From assembly GCA_964246705.1 (NCBI GenBank), contig CAXTRQ010000010.1, positions 1 to 64,000 on the forward strand: a DNA stretch of 64,000 nucleotides, given 5' to 3'. The notes under the pieces are model-generated. The model was not told the DNA's origin. It did no database searches and saw nothing but the letters and a program-made list of their open reading frames with translations. Origin of the DNA: DASZCR01 sp964246705 (GTDB taxonomy: Bacteria > Acidobacteriota > Blastocatellia > Pyrinomonadales > Pyrinomonadaceae). The first letter of the stretch is position 1. Each line of letters opens with the position of its first letter. Both the position numbers and the translations under genes were made by a program. Shown in pieces: positions 17,852 through 25,481 of this stretch.

Positions 17852-17921
17852 GGGCGTTTCGAGCGATTGTAGGATACTCGCCGTTTTTGCCCTGTCAAGA
17901 GCTTTTTCTAGAAATACCGGA

Positions 17922-17950
17922 TGACAATTAAACTTTTCAAAGTTGTCAAA
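17922..17950 (-). promoter_or_regulatory. Promoter of the B12 regulator with overlapping palindrome
   Basis: On the minus strand TTGACA (complement of 17945-17950) is a perfect -35, with a 17-base spacer to TGTCAT (complement of 17922-17927 region), a 4-of-6 match to -10. The same DNA is an inverted repeat, TGACAA (17922-17927) and TTGTCA (17943-17948). A further TGTCAA word is at 17893-17898. A regulator bound to this palindrome would cover the promoter; autoregulation by the CarH-like protein is a reasonable guess. Confidence 0.5.
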
Positions 17951-18097
17951 GATTCGTGATGAGCGGTTTGTGCGAATTGTGTATGCTTCTCGACGTTGCC
18001 GATTCGTCCCGTCCGGCGAGCGCGTCGAGGGGAAGTGTTGAAAGTTTCGCGCCGATTATTTAAGAGCCGGGGCGACGGGCGCAGGGCTGTTTGGTTT

Positions 18098-18556
18098 ATG
18101 ATCTTTGTTCGAGAGAGCATCATCGCGGCTGCGCCGGAGCGGGTTTTTGCCTTTCACGAACAGCCGGACGCTTTGCGTCTGCTGATGCCGCCGTGGGAGA
18201 GCGGGCGCGTCGTACAGCATGCGCCGACGCTTGAGGTGGGCGCGAAAACCATCTTGGAGATGCGTGTGCTCGGCCTGTTTCCGGTGCGCTGGGTGGCCGT
18301 ACATACAGCCTACGACCCGCCGCGAATGTTTGAAGACGTTCAGGTGTCGGGGCCGTTCAAGAGTTGGCGTCATCGTCACATCGTCCGTCCACATGAGCGT
18401 GGCGCAATCTTACGCGACGAGATTGAGTACGAACCGCCTCTCGGATTGTTGGGCAAACTCTCTGCGCCGCTCTTTGTCGAGCCGCGCCTGAAGAAGTTGT
18501 TCGAGTATCGCCACGCGGCGACTCGTGAATGGTGTGAGAAGGTGGCACGGGATTAG
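18098..18556 (+). CDS. SRPBCC (START-like) family protein
   Basis: From the ATG at 18098 the product is 152 residues. It fits the SRPBCC/cyclase-dehydrase fold: FVRESIIAAAPERVFAFHEQPDALRLLMPPWE at the start and KSWRHRHIVRPHERGAILRDEIEYEPPLGLLGKL in the middle, then a long C-terminal helix. Such proteins bind hydrophobic ligands. SRPBCC genes of this type are often found near LitR/CarH regulators with photolyase or carotenoid genes; here it is divergent from the B12 regulator, so light control is plausible. The longer in-frame start at 17996 lies inside the probable regulatory region. The ligand is unknown. Confidence 0.75.
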   Translation: MIFVRESIIAAAPERVFAFHEQPDALRLLMPPWESGRVVQHAPTLEVGAKTILEMRVLGLFPVRWVAVHTAYDPPRMFEDVQVSGPFKSWRHRHIVRPHERGAILRDEIEYEPPLGLLGKLSAPLFVEPRLKKLFEYRHAATREWCEKVARD

Positions 18557-18573
18557 CAAGATCATGTAGAACT

Positions 18574-18684
18574 ATGAATCTTACGGCTCAAAACAATACG
18601 GAACGGACGCGGGGCTTTGTCATCGTCGGAGTATCGTTGGCATTGCTTTTGGGAATCGCATTTCTCAAGGGCCGCGTCAAGTAA
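18574..18684 (+). CDS. Very small single-helix membrane protein
   Basis: An ATG at 18574 opens a 36-residue frame ending with TAA at 18682-18684. Residues 1-14 are polar (MNLTAQNNTERTRG), then one hydrophobic stretch FVIVGVSLALLLGIAFL spans a membrane, ending in the basic KGRVK. The composition pattern is that of a real small membrane protein. No strong ribosome binding site is seen. It lies 17 bases after the SRPBCC gene and 43 bases before another small membrane protein. Function unknown. Confidence 0.45.
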   Translation: MNLTAQNNTERTRGFVIVGVSLALLLGIAFLKGRVK

Positions 18685-18727
18685 AATCCTCGTAAGGACA
18701 GTTAACAACAAGGAAGGAATATAGGAA

Positions 18728-19033
18728 ATGGCACAAACAGCAACGAGTACGCAAAGAGCACAGGACAATACGACGACGGGCAGCGAGAATACATCGCTGA
18801 CCACAGGCAATAATAAGGATGTAGTGGAGTCAACGCTGCGCACGATGGATCAGTCAACCAAGGCTGCGACGGGCACGAGCTTATTCCACATTCTAACAGT
18901 GGCTTCAATCGGAGCATCTCTGGCGCTGTTCTTTTCCGGCAAGAAGTCTGCGGGCATCTTCGTCGGACTTTGGCCGCCCACGTTTCAGGCGCTCAAGTCG
19001 GTCGCCGACACGAACAAAGAGAACCGCAAATAG
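18728..19033 (+). CDS. Small membrane protein of unknown function
   Basis: The 101-residue protein begins with a Thr/Asn/Gln-rich hydrophilic half (MAQTATSTQRAQDNTTTGSE) and has one or two hydrophobic segments (LFHILTVASIGASLALFF and IFVGLWPPTFQAL) in the second half. GGAAGG lies upstream of the ATG, and a good terminator follows the stop, so it is probably expressed. I do not recognise the family. The neighbours suggest a short run of small membrane proteins after the SRPBCC gene. Confidence 0.65.
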   Translation: MAQTATSTQRAQDNTTTGSENTSLTTGNNKDVVESTLRTMDQSTKAATGTSLFHILTVASIGASLALFFSGKKSAGIFVGLWPPTFQALKSVADTNKENRK

Positions 19034-19062
19034 TCTTCCGCAATATTTTAATCCCGACCGGA

Positions 19063-19100
19063 AAAGAGCCACGCCTGATTCAAAGGCGCGGCTCTTTCTT
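19063..19100 (+). terminator. Intrinsic terminator
   Basis: AAAGAGCC-ACGCCT pairs with AGGCGC-GGCTCTTT over a GATTCAA loop, and the second arm runs into TTCTTCTT. It ends the 18098-19033 gene run and also faces the minus-strand gene beyond. Confidence 0.75.
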
Positions 19101-19105
19101 CTTAG

Positions 19106-19153
19106 AAAACAAAAGTTGAGTGCTTGAAGATTTTGGATTTCAAATCTTCAATC
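19106..19153. repeat. Dispersed repeat, AAAGTTGAG/TTGAAGAT family
   Basis: AAAACAAAAGTTGAGTGCTTGAAGAT followed by a TTTCAAATCTTCAA-like arm, forming an imperfect hairpin. Near copies are at 21189-21246, 39621-39650 and 45178-45208, always beside stop codons or in gaps. Confidence 0.65.
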
Positions 19154-19160
19154 CCGATGC

Positions 19161-20279
19161 CTATTCCATGTGCAGGGCTTTGCCGAGCGACGAGTCGCGG
19201 CGCACGCGCCAGATTTTCGAGTCGAGATAATAGTGAATGAAAGCGTAGCCCCAGAAGAAGGCGAGGAGCGTCTGGGCGAAGAGGTCTCGTTCGAGCGCGT
19301 CGAGGCGCGTCCAAGTGAAGTACTGGCGCGGCCCTGCGTACCAGAGGCCAAAGAGAAGTCCGAAAGCGATATAGTGGAGAGCCTTGCGGCTGATTAGTTC
19401 GGCTGCGCCGTAGCGCTCTCTGGCGTCTGCGCTTCTCGCATACTTCCGGTTGTGGAACCAGATGAGCCGGTGATACTGAAAATTGTGATAGATGGTCAGA
19501 ATCGCGACGATGGCGAGAGGCTTATGCGGCATCGGCGTCAGCAGCACAACCCAGTGCATCGGAATCGCCGCCGCGAGCAATAAATATTTCGGAACGTCGA
19601 GCGGTTCGCGCCGGACGACGCGCTGGAATTGTCGAGCAAGCCACACGAGCGCGCAGACGACCGTTGCCGCCAGCAGCCCCATTTCCAGATAGGCGATGCC
19701 GCTATGCAACGCGGCTGGCACGCGCGCTAACGCTTCACGGTCGCGCGCGACGAAGGCGATGAACGGGTACGTAAAAGCGAGCAGCAGGAAGGCGCGGTCG
19801 AGCGCGTTGTCTATCGGCGCGAGGTCTTCGTTCTTCTTCTTATAGAGCACCATGAAGCCGTAGTGCTGTTTGACGAGATGGTAGTAAGCCCACAAGGCCG
19901 CGAGAAAAAAGAAGACGAGGCCAGCCCCGCTTAAAGACGGAACGAATGCTCCGGCCAACACCATAACAGGGCCGATGGCGAAGAAGAGAAGCGACCAGCT
20001 AAGCAATCGTCGGCGTGTGCGCCGCTCTTCGCGGTCGAAGTATGTGCGCGAGAAAGTTCCAAAGACGTGCGGCGCGTCAATCAGAATCGCCCACGTCGCC
20101 GCCATCCAGATGAGCGGCACGACCCCGCCGACATAGAGCGCAAACAGCAGGTAACTGGTCGCAACCGAACCGATGAACCACAACAAATCATCACGCGCGC
20201 CAATAATCCAGCGCATCGAAACGGCACGCGTCTGGGCTGTCTCGGTCGATATGTTCTCTGTGGAAGTGATGGCTGACAT
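19161..20279 (-). CDS. Multi-pass membrane protein with conserved histidine clusters
   Basis: The 372-residue protein has about eight hydrophobic segments. Between them are His-containing motifs: DAPHVFGTFSRTYFD (about 68-82), YYHLVKQHYG (about 136-145), YHNFQYHRLIWFHNRKY (about 266-282) and IHYYLDSKIWR near the C terminus. The layout resembles integral-membrane metal enzymes such as desaturases or hydroxylases, where His clusters on one face bind iron. I cannot assign a named family. The start may be ATG 20279 or the internal MRWIIGARDD. It is divergent from ppa and near the B12 regulator, but no direct link is shown. Confidence 0.7.
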   Translation of the reverse strand: MSAITSTENISTETAQTRAVSMRWIIGARDDLLWFIGSVATSYLLFALYVGGVVPLIWMAATWAILIDAPHVFGTFSRTYFDREERRTRRRLLSWSLLFFAIGPVMVLAGAFVPSLSGAGLVFFFLAALWAYYHLVKQHYGFMVLYKKKNEDLAPIDNALDRAFLLLAFTYPFIAFVARDREALARVPAALHSGIAYLEMGLLAATVVCALVWLARQFQRVVRREPLDVPKYLLLAAAIPMHWVVLLTPMPHKPLAIVAILTIYHNFQYHRLIWFHNRKYARSADARERYGAAELISRKALHYIAFGLLFGLWYAGPRQYFTWTRLDALERDLFAQTLLAFFWGYAFIHYYLDSKIWRVRRDSSLGKALHME

Positions 20280-20465
20280 AAAAGCTTCCGAAGCGTGTCT
20301 AAATTTCCGAACCTTAATCCTCTACCTATCATCGTTGATGGACAGGCGAGGCGGGCGGCGTCCATAATCTCTGGAAAATAACGTCGGCTCGGAGAGCCGG
20401 ATTTTACCACAACGAAATCGAAGGCCGCGCGCTCCTAAAATCAACGCGGAGGATTTTTCGACACG

Positions 20466-21191
20466 ATGACGACAGCGAACGAAACGTCACTTCACGACCT
20501 GCTCGCTCTGCTCTTTCAGGCGCATCCATGGCACGGCGTCACACCCGGCGCGGGTGCGCCTTCAATCGTCAACGCCTATATCGAAATCGTCCCGACCGAT
20601 GCCGTCAAGTATGAACTCGACAAGCCTTCAGGACACCTGCGCCTCGACCGCCCGCAACGCTTCTCATCTTTTCCGCCGACGCTCTACGGTTTTATCCCGC
20701 AGAGTTTTTGCGGCGACCGCGTCGCCGAACTCTGCCAGCAACGATGCGGCATCGAGAACATCCACGGCGACGGCGACCCGATGGACATTTGCGTGTTGAC
20801 GGAAAAGAGCGCAGCGCACGGTAACTTCTTCGTGCGTGCTAAACCTATCGGCGGCCTGCGTATGATTGATGGCGTCGAAGCCGACGACAAGATTATCGCC
20901 GTCCTCGAATCCGATGTCGCCTACGGTCACATCAACGACATCTCGGAAGCGCCGCCCGGACTCATCGAACGCCTCCAACACTACTTCTTAACTTATAAGC
21001 AACTGCCGCAGGAATCGCCGCGCCGCGTCGAGATCGCGGATGTCTACAATCGAGAGGAAGCGTTTGAGACAATCAAGCGCAGCTTTGAAGATTACCGCGC
21101 ACGCTACGGCGCACCCGAAGCGCGTCTCGGCGAACTGCGGCGTCTGCTCGGCTCCGAATCAAATAAGAAACTCACAGCCTCAGAGAATTAG
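20466..21191 (+). CDS. ppa: Inorganic pyrophosphatase
   Basis: The 241-residue cytoplasmic enzyme hydrolyses pyrophosphate to drive biosynthesis. The metal-binding core GDGDPMDICVL (about residues 98-108), preceded by TLYGFIPQSFCGDRV and followed by KPIGGLRMIDGVEADDKIIAV, is diagnostic for family I pyrophosphatase. The protein is longer than the roughly 175-residue E. coli enzyme, with extra residues at both ends including a loop with three cysteines (CGDRVAELCQQRCG). The ATG at 20466 follows the usual spacing from GGAGG at 20450-20454. Confidence 0.93.
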   Translation: MTTANETSLHDLLALLFQAHPWHGVTPGAGAPSIVNAYIEIVPTDAVKYELDKPSGHLRLDRPQRFSSFPPTLYGFIPQSFCGDRVAELCQQRCGIENIHGDGDPMDICVLTEKSAAHGNFFVRAKPIGGLRMIDGVEADDKIIAVLESDVAYGHINDISEAPPGLIERLQHYFLTYKQLPQESPRRVEIADVYNREEAFETIKRSFEDYRARYGAPEARLGELRRLLGSESNKKLTASEN

Positions 21192-21246
21192 AAAACAAAA
21201 GTTGCGCGGTTGAAGATTCGAGATTTCAAATCTCAAATCTCAAATC
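21189..21246. repeat. Dispersed repeat, AAAGTTGAG/TTGAAGAT family
   Basis: Begins at the ppa stop: AAAACAAAAGTTGCGCGGTTGAAGAT, then GATTTCAAATCTCAAATCTCAAATC with a tandem CAAATCT word. It separates convergent ppa and the zinc-ribbon gene and could act in termination for both. Confidence 0.65.
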
Positions 21247-21250
21247 ATTC

Positions 21251-21499
21251 TTAACTTTTAAACTCTTCTTCGACGCCGCAGACGGGACAGAAGAGGATGC
21301 GGCGCGCGGGGTCTTCGCGCCAGCGGGCGAGCGCGCGTGAAGAGAGTCGCACGCCCTCGCGCTCCTCCGCTTCGCCTTCGTGAAAAAAGCGTGCGCGCGC
21401 GCTCCGCTCTAACGAATGCGAGGCGCGCGTGTTTGCGTCGGCTTCGCGGCAGTGCTGGCACGTCCAGCCGTAACCGTCGTTGATGAAGTGTTCGGACAC
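21251..21499 (-). CDS. Small zinc-ribbon-like protein
   Basis: The 82-residue protein has two Cys pairs, WTCQHCREAD near residue 14 and FCPVCGVEEE near residue 71, the spacing of a zinc ribbon interrupted by a basic helical segment. No signal peptide. Function unknown; nucleic-acid or protein binding is possible. It follows a very strong hairpin downstream of the HtrA gene on the same strand. Confidence 0.7.
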   Translation of the reverse strand: MSEHFINDGYGWTCQHCREADANTRASHSLERSARARFFHEGEAEEREGVRLSSRALARWREDPARRILFCPVCGVEEEFKS

Positions 21500-21515
21500 A
21501 AGGAAAGAGTTCAGA

Positions 21516-21590
21516 GGCCGGCGGCGAGAGATTAATAAAGAAAGTTCTGTTTTGAACTGACCTCTCTTTATTAATCTCTCGCCGCCGGCC
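21516..21590 (-). terminator. Exceptionally long perfect hairpin after the HtrA gene
   Basis: A perfect 26-bp inverted repeat with arms at 21516-21541 and 21565-21590 (GGCCGGCGGCGAGAGATTAA and onward) surrounds a 23-base loop, which itself holds AGTTC/GAACT. It lies 7 bases beyond the HtrA stop on the minus strand. It probably ends htrA transcription or stabilises the mRNA; the length is well above a normal terminator, so it may also be a mobile palindromic repeat. Confidence 0.7.
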
Positions 21591-21597
21591 TTCTATC

Positions 21598-22740
21598 TTA
21601 CCGTCTGAGGGTGGCGCGCTTTTCGGGAAGCAAGCGGACGGGAACCGTCGTGCGTTCACCGTTGCGGTAGACTTCGACCTGCACGACATCGTTGAATTGA
21701 TGTTTGTCGAGGATGCGGAAGAGGTCGTTGTTGTCTTTCACTTTCTCGCCGTCAATCGCCGTGATGATGTCGCCGAGGATGACATCGCCGTTAGCGTCCT
21801 GACCGAGTTCGCGCAGTCCCGCCGCCGCGCCTGCGCCTTCGGGCATCAGTTGACCGATGAGCACGCCTTCGTTGACGGGCAACCGCACGCCGCGTATGTC
21901 GCGCACGTTGTAGGGCAGGATGCCGAGTTTCGGACGCGTCACGCGTCCCTCGTTAATCAGTTGCGGAAGGATGCGCTTGGCGATGTTGACGGGAACGGCG
22001 AAGCCGACGCCGACCGAGCCGCCGCCCGGCGACAGGATTTGCGAGTTGATGCCGATCATGCGTCCCTGCGAATCGAGCAGCGGCCCACCCGAATTGCCCG
22101 GATTGATTGATGCGTCGGTTTGAATCGCGCCCTCAATCATGCGCCCGTTGCGCGCTTGAATCGGGCGTTGCAGACCGCTGATGACGCCGGTCGTTAAAGT
22201 GCGGTCAAGCCCGAACGGATTGCCGATTGCCAGAACCTTCTGCCCGACGATGAGACGGTCGGAATCGCCGAGCGGCACGACCGTCAGCTTTTCGCGCGGC
22301 GCTGTGACCTGTATGACCGCCAGATCGGTGTCCGGGTCGCGCCCGACGACGCGCGCCGGGTAGGTCTTCTCGCCACCGAGATTGACGCTCAGCGCGTCTG
22401 CGCCTTCGATGACGTGATAGTTAGTCAGGATGTGGCCTTGCTCGTCAATAATCGAGCCGGAGCCTGTGCCCTCGCCGCCCTCGTCAAAGAAGCCGCGCGG
22501 GCGCGTCGTCGAAGTGATGTGGACGACGCCGGGCGAGATGGTCTTGTAGACCTCGATGTTGTTGCGCTCATCCGAGACGACCGAAGGGGCGGAGATGCCC
22601 TCCGGCGCAACTTCGCTGAAGGCCGCGCCCGAAGGCTGCAAGCGTTGACCGAAACGGTCGTAGACGGCGACTACTCCGGCGGCGAAGATCGCCGACAGCA
22701 GCGCGATGATTAAGATTTGGCGTGCGGAAAGTTTATACAT
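21598..22740 (-). CDS. HtrA/DegP-like trypsin-type serine protease with PDZ domain
   Basis: The 380-residue protein has an N-terminal membrane anchor (ARQILIIALLSAIFAAGVVAV) and then an S1C protease domain. The triad is His109 (NYHVI), Asp139 (DTDLAVI) and Ser217 (GNSGGP), with typical SIINPGNSGGPL-type context and AIGNPFGL. One PDZ domain occupies about 285-375 (GVLIGQLMPEGAGAAAGL... GDIITAIDGEKV). One PDZ and a membrane anchor resemble DegS/HtrA-type proteases of envelope quality control and stress signalling. It is probably periplasmic. A strong hairpin follows the gene. Confidence 0.94.
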   Translation of the reverse strand: MYKLSARQILIIALLSAIFAAGVVAVYDRFGQRLQPSGAAFSEVAPEGISAPSVVSDERNNIEVYKTISPGVVHITSTTRPRGFFDEGGEGTGSGSIIDEQGHILTNYHVIEGADALSVNLGGEKTYPARVVGRDPDTDLAVIQVTAPREKLTVVPLGDSDRLIVGQKVLAIGNPFGLDRTLTTGVISGLQRPIQARNGRMIEGAIQTDASINPGNSGGPLLDSQGRMIGINSQILSPGGGSVGVGFAVPVNIAKRILPQLINEGRVTRPKLGILPYNVRDIRGVRLPVNEGVLIGQLMPEGAGAAAGLRELGQDANGDVILGDIITAIDGEKVKDNNDLFRILDKHQFNDVVQVEVYRNGERTTVPVRLLPEKRATLRR

Positions 22741-23173
22741 GGCTTTAATTCTCGTAAAAATTTGTCAATGTCAAAAAGCGAGGCGCATAACTGAGATGCT
22801 GGCGGCGGCCAAAGCGTTTGCGCGCACGATTGCCGCGTCGCCTAACCCTTCAGGCAGGGGATGCTCTCCCTGCTTGCTTGCGTCGTGTGTGACGCTAGTT
22901 TAGTACGAAGCCGCGCCGCCGCAAGTTTGTTAAAAGCGAGATGCGTGCCAACGCTCGCCGTGCGCGAGAGCCGGACAGATGCCATTCATTGAGAATTGCC
23001 GGAAAGCCGCTTGAGAGTTCCCGAAAGAATTGTCGCACGGAGATTTCTATAAAATTGGGATGGGGATTAAGGCTCGACGGCGCGTCGACGCTTTCGCGCA
23101 ACGTGAGCGACAAAAGCGCCCCGCCATGTGGCGAATTTGCAGGCGACGGGCTGGCTTGAGCAGTCTGAGGTAT
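22741..23173. other. Gap upstream of the HtrA gene
   Basis: No credible gene in 433 bases. On the minus strand, two adjacent TTGACA words (complement of 22763-22768 and 22769-22774) could be -35 elements for the HtrA gene, though no convincing -10 is seen. The rest shows nothing I can interpret. Confidence 0.4.
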
Positions 23174-23542
23174 TTAAGACAATAGCGAGAGCAGGCTGTC
23201 CGGCAGGTATGAGATGTAGGCGATGGCGACTTGAGGCGCGTGCCAGCCGAGAGCCGTCATGCCAGCCAGCGCGTGCACGCACATCAGCGCGAGATAGATA
23301 CCGAGCACAAGGCGCATTCCGCGTTGCGCCAACTCGATGTGCGAGAAACGATAGAGCGCATAAGCGACGAGCGCCCCGACCGCCAGTTTCGTCAACAGAA
23401 AAGGCGCGTTGCCCGATTCCATGAGCCGCGCCATCAGTCCGTTGCCTTCGGTTGCCACGCCCATCCGCACCCAGATAATCGTCAGTTGTGCGTCGAGCAA
23501 GTTCAGCATAAAAAGCAGAATGCTTTTCGATAAGGCTCTCAT
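23174..23542 (-). CDS. DUF5658 family membrane protein
   Basis: The 122-residue protein begins with MRALSKSILLFMLNLLDAQLTIIWVRMGVATEGNGLM, the pattern of DUF5658 (LNLLDAxxTxxxVxxGxAxExNPLM). About four membrane helices follow (LLTKLAVGALVAYALYRF, LVLGIYLALMCVHALAGMTAL). Function unknown for the family. It is a single small gene with its own start. Confidence 0.8.
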   Translation of the reverse strand: MRALSKSILLFMLNLLDAQLTIIWVRMGVATEGNGLMARLMESGNAPFLLTKLAVGALVAYALYRFSHIELAQRGMRLVLGIYLALMCVHALAGMTALGWHAPQVAIAYISYLPDSLLSLLS

Positions 23543-23603
23543 CTAGGATCGCTCCCTTTGCCGCTCACGGCCAACTTTGTTTAAACGCCTCCTTTAAAGA
23601 CTA

Positions 23604-23631
23604 AAACCCCCAACTCGAAAGCTGGGGGTTT
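23604..23631 (-). terminator. Terminator downstream of cysE
   Basis: AAACCCCC (23604-23611) pairs with GGGGGTTT (23624-23631), with extra pairing of CA/TG. Read on the minus strand it follows cysE and runs into TTTTAGTCTTT, a usable T-rich tail. Confidence 0.65.
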
Positions 23632-23766
23632 GAACGTCTTTTCACCTCAAGGAGTAACGTCTAACTTCTCTAACCTATGTCCCAAAGAAATGGCGAATGG
23701 ATGGAGGATTCCTGAACTCTCGAAATCTTGAATGGTTAATAAAAATTGCTTTTCTCCATTCAACAT

Positions 23767-24681
23767 TTATGAGACGGCGGCTTCGTCGCTGGTGATGATC
23801 CGCAGGGCGGGCGAGTCTTGAATGACGCGCGTATTGGGCGGGACGCTGTGCGTGAGCCAGACGTTGCCGCCGATGACGCTGCCGCGCCCGATGACCGTCT
23901 CGCCGCCGAGGATGGTCGCGCCCGCGTAGATGATGCAGTCGTCCTCGATGGTCGGATGGCGCTTCGTGTTGCGAATCAGACTCCCGTCAGCCGCCTTGTC
24001 AAACGAGAACGCGCCGATGGTCACGCCCTGATAGACCTTCACGTTGCGACCGATGATGGCCGTGCCGCCGATGACGACTCCCGTCCCATGGTCAATAAAA
24101 AAACTTGAACCGATGCGCGTGCCGGGATGAATGTCTATGCCCGTGCGATGGTGCGCGTGCTCGGTCATGATGCGCGGGATGAGCGGCACACGCAGTTCGT
24201 GCAACTCATGCGCGAGCCGGTAAGCCATGACGGCATAGATGCTCGGATAGCTGAAGATGATTTCATCGAGACAGGTCGCCACCGGGTCGCCGTCATAAGC
24301 CGCCTGCACGTCGGTCGCCAGCGTCTTGCGCACGCTGGGCAGGCGCGACAAAAATTCCTGCGCGCGCTCGGCGGCTCCGCGCCCGGTCACGGCGTAGCCC
24401 TGATGAATATTCTGACCATGATTGACGGCGCGGCTGATCTGCTCCGTGAGCGTCTCGTAAAGCCACGCCATGCGCGCCGCGACGTGCGCCCGCAAAGATT
24501 CGCCCATCAAGCCTTGCGCGCCGATGTAGCCGGGGAAGAGCAGTTCGTGCATCGTCACCAGCACACGGATAATCTCTGCGTGCGAAGGCAGAGGACAACG
24601 ATCAAGATGATGAATCTTAATGCCGTCACCTGTGTAGGATTCGACCAGTTCTCTGGCTGCCTTGTCTATCTTGTCTTTCAT
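23767..24681 (-). CDS. cysE: Serine O-acetyltransferase
   Basis: The 304-residue protein transfers acetyl from acetyl-CoA to serine, the first step of cysteine synthesis. The N-terminal alpha-helical domain (IIRVLVTMHELLFPGYIGAQGLMG...) is the extended type seen in Acidobacteria and plants. The catalytic region AHHRTGIDIHPGTRIGSSFFIDHGTGVVIGGTAIIG holds the expected His residues, followed by left-handed hexapeptide repeats (NVKVYQGVTIGAFSF, IYAGATILGGETVIGRGSVIGGNVWLTHSVPPNT). A terminator lies downstream and a palindromic repeat upstream. No cysK is adjacent. Confidence 0.93.
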   Translation of the reverse strand: MKDKIDKAARELVESYTGDGIKIHHLDRCPLPSHAEIIRVLVTMHELLFPGYIGAQGLMGESLRAHVAARMAWLYETLTEQISRAVNHGQNIHQGYAVTGRGAAERAQEFLSRLPSVRKTLATDVQAAYDGDPVATCLDEIIFSYPSIYAVMAYRLAHELHELRVPLIPRIMTEHAHHRTGIDIHPGTRIGSSFFIDHGTGVVIGGTAIIGRNVKVYQGVTIGAFSFDKAADGSLIRNTKRHPTIEDDCIIYAGATILGGETVIGRGSVIGGNVWLTHSVPPNTRVIQDSPALRIITSDEAAVS

Positions 24682-24687
24682 AAAACA

Positions 24688-24766
24688 ATAGTCAGCAGTC
24701 AGTAATAAGTAATCAGTTAAAGAATGCTCTTCGACTGATTGCCGACTACTGACTGCTGATAGCCGA
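24688..24766. repeat. Palindromic intergenic repeat (CAGTCAGT type)
   Basis: AGTCAGCAGTCAGTAATAAG with a downstream complement near GACTACTGACTGCTGAT makes a long imperfect hairpin between cysE and the next small gene. The words GTCAG/CTGAC repeat several times within each arm. Confidence 0.6.
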
Positions 24767-24771
24767 TAACT

Positions 24772-25032
24772 TTATTCAACTTCAATTCCGCGCTCTTTGG
24801 CGATGCCGCGCGCTTTCATGAGGATGTCGTCGTCGGGCGGTTCAGTGCCCTGCATCCAGCCCTCGACCTCTTCGATGGGACGGCCTAAAGCGACGGCATA
24901 TTTCTCGTTGTCACCCTCAAAGCCGTTGTCTCTGAGCCGACGGAGGAGGGCGAGCGCGGCGGTCGCATCCGTGCCGCGATCATCCAATGCTTGTTCATTT
25001 CCGCTCTGTGTGTTGTTGTCCGCTTCTGACAT
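24772..25032 (-). CDS. Small acidic protein of unknown function
   Basis: The 86-residue protein has a polar N-terminal tail (MSEADNNTQSGNEQALDDRG) and a helical body (ATAALALLRRLRDNGFEGDNEKYAVALGRPIEEVEGWMQGTEPPDDDILMKARGIAKERGI). The second half, with a helix-turn-helix-like LGRPIEEVEGWM, could be a small DNA- or protein-binding fold, but no family is recognised. It lies 17 bases after the heavy-metal-binding gene on the same strand, so they may be co-transcribed. Confidence 0.6.
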   Translation of the reverse strand: MSEADNNTQSGNEQALDDRGTDATAALALLRRLRDNGFEGDNEKYAVALGRPIEEVEGWMQGTEPPDDDILMKARGIAKERGIEVE

Positions 25033-25049
25033 TCTTTGTCTCCCTTTTG

Positions 25050-25265
25050 TTATTCGTCCGCGACTGTCACCTGATAACCCAAATCCTGAATCTTCTTAAT
25101 GAGCGTCGTCTGCTGTACGGTCGCATCGTCAAACTCGATGACGGCGGTCTTGCCGTTAAAAGTTACGTCTGCACTGCGGACGCCCGCCGTCTCCTCCAGA
25201 GTCTCTCTGATGTCCAACGCGCACGACTCGCAATGCATCCCCTTGAGGTGAAATTCCGCCTTCAT
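25050..25265 (-). CDS. Heavy-metal-associated (HMA) copper chaperone-like protein
   Basis: From the ATG at 25265, with GGAGGG upstream, the product is 71 residues: MKAEFHLKGMHCESCALDI..., with the metal-binding motif GMHCESC at 9-15 and the usual beta-alpha-beta-beta-alpha-beta pattern ending LGYQV. Such proteins carry Cu(I) or other soft metals to ATPases or act as small buffers. No P-type ATPase gene is nearby. An upstream in-frame start at 25352 would add a low-complexity tail without family support. Confidence 0.88.
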   Translation of the reverse strand: MKAEFHLKGMHCESCALDIRETLEETAGVRSADVTFNGKTAVIEFDDATVQQTTLIKKIQDLGYQVTVADE

Positions 25266-25481
25266 CTTCCGCCCTCCTTGAAAGCACGGCGCACGCCCCG
25301 CCGCAGGTGGCTTCGGACGCATCGCCGCTCCAGAATTGTTCACGTCTTGCAACTGTTGCGTCGTATTATACAGCAGACTGCCGGGGCAGGCTAAGCGTTA
25401 CGGAATACAGGACAAAAACAGCGCGAATATGACGCCAAGGTGCTAGGGAGAAAGAAAGTTGAATCGAAGTTTCACGAAGCT

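Noticed and set aside
22741..23173. A possible tRNA or small RNA in the gap upstream of the HtrA gene
   Set aside because: No T-loop GGTTCGAATCC-like motif or cloverleaf could be found in this or any other gap of the window.
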